A stretch of DNA of 64,000 nt from Myxococcales bacterium (GTDB taxonomy: Bacteria > Myxococcota_A > Polyangia > Polyangiales > Polyangiaceae): contig CAHJWM010000025.1 of NCBI GenBank assembly GCA_903642325.1, positions 1 through 64,000 of the forward strand, written 5' to 3'. The translations under genes and the position numbers were made by a program. Below, piece by piece: positions 61,150-64,000 of the stretch. The first letter of the stretch is position 1; each line of letters begins with the position of its first letter. The notes below the pieces were generated by a model that ran no database searches, was not told the origin of the DNA, and saw only the letters and a list, made by a program, of their open reading frames with translations.

Positions 61150-61899
61150 ATGAGCGATCGAGATTCCACAGACGACGAGCAAGACGAGCTAGGCGACGAA
61201 GACGAGTCGCCGCCGCCGCCTAAAACGGTCGCGAAAAACGCGGCCAAAAACCGTGCCTCGACGCGCCCGAGCGTCCCGGCGCTGAAGCCCGCGAGCGACG
61301 CACCGGCGCGCGCGATCACGCTCGCACTCATCGCCTTGGCGGTCGGGGGAGCCGCAGGCTGGTTCGCGCATATTCAAAAAATGAAAGCCTCATTGCGCGC
61401 AGAATCGGCGGCTCCGGTCGGCAGCGGTGCGCCAACAGGCGCGTGTGGCGCTTGGCAGTCGAAGATTTGCGCGAGCGCCGGTGCGCAGTCCGCGTCCTGC
61501 CAACAAGCGAAGGGCGCGACCGACCTGATGCTTTCGTCGACTTGCGAAGTCGCCCTGAGCACTCTGCCCGAGACCCTCGCCAAGCTCAAAGCCGCGCGCG
61601 CCTCCTGCGATAAGCTGGTCGCCAAGCTGTGCTCGGATCTGCCGCCCGGGTCAAAAACGTGCGGCATGGTCAAAGAGCGGACGCCGAGCTTCCCGCATGA
61701 GCGCTGCGATCAGATGCTGCAGAATTACGACAAGGTGATCGCCGAGCTCAAGCAGATGGACCAGCAAGGCGCACCGCAAATGGGCGCACCGCAAATGGGC
61801 GCACCGCAAATGAGCGCGCCGCAAATGAGCGCGCCGCAAATGGGCGCGGCCCAGCGCATGCCGCACATCGCGCTGCCCCCCGGATCTACACCGCCTTGA
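61150..61899 (+). CDS. Single-pass membrane protein with Met/Gln/Pro/Ala repeat tail
   Basis: A 249-aa protein. A charged, acidic N-terminus (about 1-20) is followed by one helix (AITLALIALAVGGAAGWFAHI, about 55-75), a Cys-rich exposed domain (ACGAWQSKICASAGAQSASCQQAKG...STCEVAL...ASCDKLVAKLCSDLPPGSKTCGM...ERCDQM) and a tail of five in-frame 15-bp repeats coding GAPQM/SAPQM. Eight or more Cys suggest disulfides in the periplasm. Not recognised as a family. Confidence 0.75.
   Translation: MSDRDSTDDEQDELGDEDESPPPPKTVAKNAAKNRASTRPSVPALKPASDAPARAITLALIALAVGGAAGWFAHIQKMKASLRAESAAPVGSGAPTGACGAWQSKICASAGAQSASCQQAKGATDLMLSSTCEVALSTLPETLAKLKAARASCDKLVAKLCSDLPPGSKTCGMVKERTPSFPHERCDQMLQNYDKVIAELKQMDQQGAPQMGAPQMGAPQMSAPQMSAPQMGAAQRMPHIALPPGSTPP
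61768..61842 (+). repeat. Five tandem 15-bp coding repeats
   Basis: In-frame units of 15 bases encode GAPQM (three) and SAPQM (two) at the C-terminus of the membrane protein. A replication-slippage-prone repeat. Confidence 0.8.
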
Positions 61900-61925
61900 C
61901 GAGCCGCTCGGCGTGATTCGGCGCG

Positions 61926-61957
61926 GATAAGGAGTCGCGCAAGTGCGACTCCTTATC
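61926..61957. terminator. 13-bp perfect hairpin after the repeat-tailed protein, probable terminator
   Basis: GATAAGGAGTCGC (61926-61938) pairs perfectly with 61945-61957 around a 6-base loop, 26 bases after the stop at 61899. No T-run follows. The pairing could also be a transcript-stabilising stem. Confidence 0.55.
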
Positions 61958-62083
61958 GACCATGCCGCCGATGACATCACAGCTGGAGTGCAATATTATG
62001 CTCTGCCGTTTAGTAAAATGTGGCTAACGGACGCTAAACAAAAAAGCTGAGCCGAAAGCCACGGGCGGCCGTTCTTGGGAGGC

Positions 62084-63490
62084 ATGAGCAAACGAAGCGG
62101 GCATGCACAGGTAGGTCGAGCGGCGCGGTATGCAATGGTGTCGGTGTTTGCGCTGGCCGGCTGTTCCAGCGCGGCTAGCGACGAACCGGTCGAAGGCGCG
62201 GGCGGGGCTTCGCCTGGCCAGGCCGGCGCCGCGGGCGCGGTCGCTTCAGGCGGCGGCAGTACGGCATCGGCCGGCAGCGGCGCAGTCGCGGGTACCAGCC
62301 CGGTCTCTAGTGATGGTGGGTCGGCCCCGACAGGCTCCGGGGGCGTGGGCGCGGTGAGCTTCGGGGGCACGAGTGCGGGTGGAGCGGGCGCAGGTGGAAC
62401 GAGCGCGAGCGGCGGCAAGAGCGGCGTTGCGGGTAGCGCGGGTAGCGCGGGAAGCGGTACGACCACGCACTCAACCTGCGTTACGGGCATGCCGAGCAGC
62501 CTCGCAGATCTAGCGTCGTCCACCAGTCAGAGCACGGTCTCGAAGCTCACGGTCATGGGCTCGCGCTATGACGACACCACCAAGCACACCATGACGAGTG
62601 ACGACCTCGCCTTCTTGCATGACGCTTCGAAGCAGCCACCGGTCCCTGGCTCGACCTCCGGCCTGCAGTTCAAGGCCATTCCGGTAACGTTGTATCCCTC
62701 GGCGGGCGGCCTGCCTATCCCAGCCGACATCAATCAGCACGCGATCGGCAACTGTGACGGTGACACCGCCTTTGCGAGCATGGCGTACAGCAGTGGCTCC
62801 TTCATCAAGTCACTCATCACCGACAATGGCGACAACACCTATACGGTCAACATGTATGATCCGATGGGTAAGCGCATCACCGTGATGCTCGATAACAAAT
62901 TTTTAGTCGACTCCAAGGGCAATATTGGCGCCGTTTCTGGCAAGAAGGGCGAAGCGGATTGGGCAACCGTGTTGGAGAAGGCCACCATGAAATACGTGAA
63001 GGTATTTCCCGTCGTCTCGGACATCGGCGGCATTGGCTCCGAGCATCAAACGCCCATGTTTACCGGCGCAGGTGGCAGCTTCGCTTTCGACCGCGGCAAG
63101 CTCAAGCCCGCTGATCTCACGCGTGTGGTCAAAGAGGCGCTTGCGGCGGGCAAGCTCATCAGCGGCGGCTTTGGTGTCGACGGCAAGACGCTGGCGAGCG
63201 GGCTGCAAACAGTGACCGCGCACGGCTACGCGGTGTTCGTCCCCAAGAACGCATCCACCATGATCTCGATGCGCAACCCATGGGGTCTCGACCCGACCGA
63301 TCACGGCTACGACTCGAGTACGGACGGCGTGCTCGACATTCCAGTCGACCAATCCTGGGCCAGCACCATCGATTTGCGCATCATCGACCCGGGCGACGCG
63401 TGCGGCGGCGGCAGTACCCAGCCGTACGTGCCAACGCCGGGCGACATCAGTGCCAAGTCGATGTTCGTGAACGAAATCTACGTGCCCTGA
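62084..63490 (+). CDS. Calpain-like cysteine protease (C2 family) lipoprotein
   Basis: A 468-aa lipoprotein. The signal ends at FALAGC, and a long Gly/Ala/Ser/Thr linker (about 40-125) follows. The catalytic part has an apparently complete calpain triad: C224 in HAIGNCDGDTAF, H380 in TAHGYAVF and N398 in MRNPWG. Spacing is close to that of calpains (Cys to His 156, His to Asn 18), and the RNPWG motif is intact. No C2 or EF-hand domain is visible, so calcium dependence is doubtful. It likely acts at or outside the cell surface. The chosen start has GGAGG only one base upstream; 62075 (TTG) is an alternative. Confidence 0.85.
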   Translation: MSKRSGHAQVGRAARYAMVSVFALAGCSSAASDEPVEGAGGASPGQAGAAGAVASGGGSTASAGSGAVAGTSPVSSDGGSAPTGSGGVGAVSFGGTSAGGAGAGGTSASGGKSGVAGSAGSAGSGTTTHSTCVTGMPSSLADLASSTSQSTVSKLTVMGSRYDDTTKHTMTSDDLAFLHDASKQPPVPGSTSGLQFKAIPVTLYPSAGGLPIPADINQHAIGNCDGDTAFASMAYSSGSFIKSLITDNGDNTYTVNMYDPMGKRITVMLDNKFLVDSKGNIGAVSGKKGEADWATVLEKATMKYVKVFPVVSDIGGIGSEHQTPMFTGAGGSFAFDRGKLKPADLTRVVKEALAAGKLISGGFGVDGKTLASGLQTVTAHGYAVFVPKNASTMISMRNPWGLDPTDHGYDSSTDGVLDIPVDQSWASTIDLRIIDPGDACGGGSTQPYVPTPGDISAKSMFVNEIYVP

Positions 63491-63590
63491 GTGAGTGGCC
63501 GTTCGGCTTGCAGCAAAGCTGTTTAATTCTCTATAATTGCAACGCCGCTGGCGGTTCATGGTGCTAGTCTGAACACGACTGTTCAGGCCT

Positions 63591-64000
63591 ATGCATGCCG
63601 TCAGCTCTACACTGCTCCAGATGACGGCGAGCGCCACGCTCGCCGTCGGTTTGGTCCACTGCTCGTCCAGCGATGACACCGGCAGCGCACCCGCAGCGAG
63701 CGCCGCGGCCGGGGCATTAGGCACGTGGGCCAGCGCGGGAACGGTCGGCAACGCGGGTGGCTCTGCCGCCAGCGCAGCGGGCGGCACAAGCGCAGCGGGC
63801 AACGACACGGCCGGTACCACTGCCATCAGTAACGCCGGCACGGCGGGCAACGGAACGGCAGGGTCAGGCGATAAGATCGCGCGCGGTGGCACGGGCGGCA
63901 CGAATGCCGGCGCAGGCGGCGCGTCCGGCGGTAGCGGAGCTGCGCCCTACAAGCCGTGCCCGGCGACGGGCCAGTGCGTGATCATGCCGCTCGGCGATTC
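63591..64000 (+). CDS. SGNH/GDSL hydrolase lipoprotein, 3'-truncated by window edge
   Basis: The frame starts at ATG 63591 and stays open to the last base (136 codons). It has a lipoprotein signal (LAVGLVHC), then a Gly/Ala/Ser/Thr-rich linker, then PCPATGQCVIMPLGDS, the opening of a SGNH/GDSL esterase block I (the GDS Ser is the catalytic nucleophile). The rest of the domain lies beyond the window. It repeats the lipoprotein-linker-hydrolase plan of the calpain-like gene before it. Confidence 0.75.
   Translation, partial: MHAVSSTLLQMTASATLAVGLVHCSSSDDTGSAPAASAAAGALGTWASAGTVGNAGGSAASAAGGTSAAGNDTAGTTAISNAGTAGNGTAGSGDKIARGGTGGTNAGAGGASGGSGAAPYKPCPATGQCVIMPLGD

Noticed and set aside
62903-63901. 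332-codon minus-strand frame near the right end
   Set aside because: Its Ala/Pro/Val-rich translation is the antisense of the lipoprotein linkers of the calpain-like and SGNH genes.
1-64000. tRNA and rRNA genes
   Set aside because: No tRNA T-arm/acceptor pattern or rRNA segment was recognised by eye; a covariance-model scan would be needed to be sure.

Overview
The window is a high-GC bacterial chromosome segment that looks like a member of the Myxococcota, most likely a Polyangiales (Sorangium/Polyangium-type) myxobacterium. The evidence is: lipoproteins with long Gly/Ser/Ala linkers ahead of hydrolase domains, a Ser/Thr kinase-like protein with a Pro/Ala-rich tail, a GAF-domain sigma-54 activator, and TPR/PEGA-like membrane proteins. 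Placement is inferred from protein style; no rRNA or tRNA gene was seen.

Layout. 1-6.3 kb: end of a membrane protein gene, then a complete five-gene Opp/Dpp-type ABC importer operon on the minus strand. 6.6-12.8 kb: an outer-membrane-like protein, an aminotransferase, a coiled-coil lipoprotein, a non-coding stretch with a 38-bp direct repeat, and a FAD/Rieske oxidoreductase with small membrane proteins. 12.9-23.0 kb: the most coherent system, a degenerate kinase and a sigma-54 activator followed by a complete Nit1C cluster (Sll0783-like protein, nitrilase, radical SAM protein, GNAT, AIR-synthase-like protein, glycosyltransferase, and a fusion of the MSMEG_0570 and MSMEG_0569 families). A near-consensus -24/-12 promoter and an upstream palindrome lie in the gap between activator and cluster, suggesting nitrogen- or cyanide-linked sigma-54 control.

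23.0-33.2 kb: an operon of a tandem PARP-type zinc-finger protein and a GreB-like factor, a pirin, a LysR regulator, a propeller protein, a cupin gene preceded by a truncated NmrA-like gene, an FMN reductase, htpG and a sirtuin. 33.4-43.3 kb: secreted or envelope proteins, including a triple-CXXCH cytochrome of the di-haem oxidoreductase type, a GH19 chitinase lipoprotein, a neutral zinc metallopeptidase, an ACC-deaminase-like PLP enzyme and several unknowns. 43.6-44.3 kb: a tyrosine-recombinase remnant. 44.7-50.2 kb: a copper-resistance operon (csoR, TolC-like lipoprotein, multicopper oxidase, copA). 50.3-52.1 kb: a finR-like LysR gene divergent from a ferredoxin-NADP reductase gene.

52.1-61.0 kb: a DUF1801 protein, a polysaccharide deacetylase lipoprotein, DoxX, and a close-packed minus-strand set (ACT protein, ferritin-like/4Fe-4S/double-CDGSH fusion, DsbA-like protein, glycogen debranching enzyme), divergent from a second ACT protein. 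61.1-64.0 kb: a repeat-tailed membrane protein, a calpain-like protease lipoprotein with an apparently intact Cys-His-Asn triad, and the start of an SGNH/GDSL hydrolase lipoprotein cut by the window edge.
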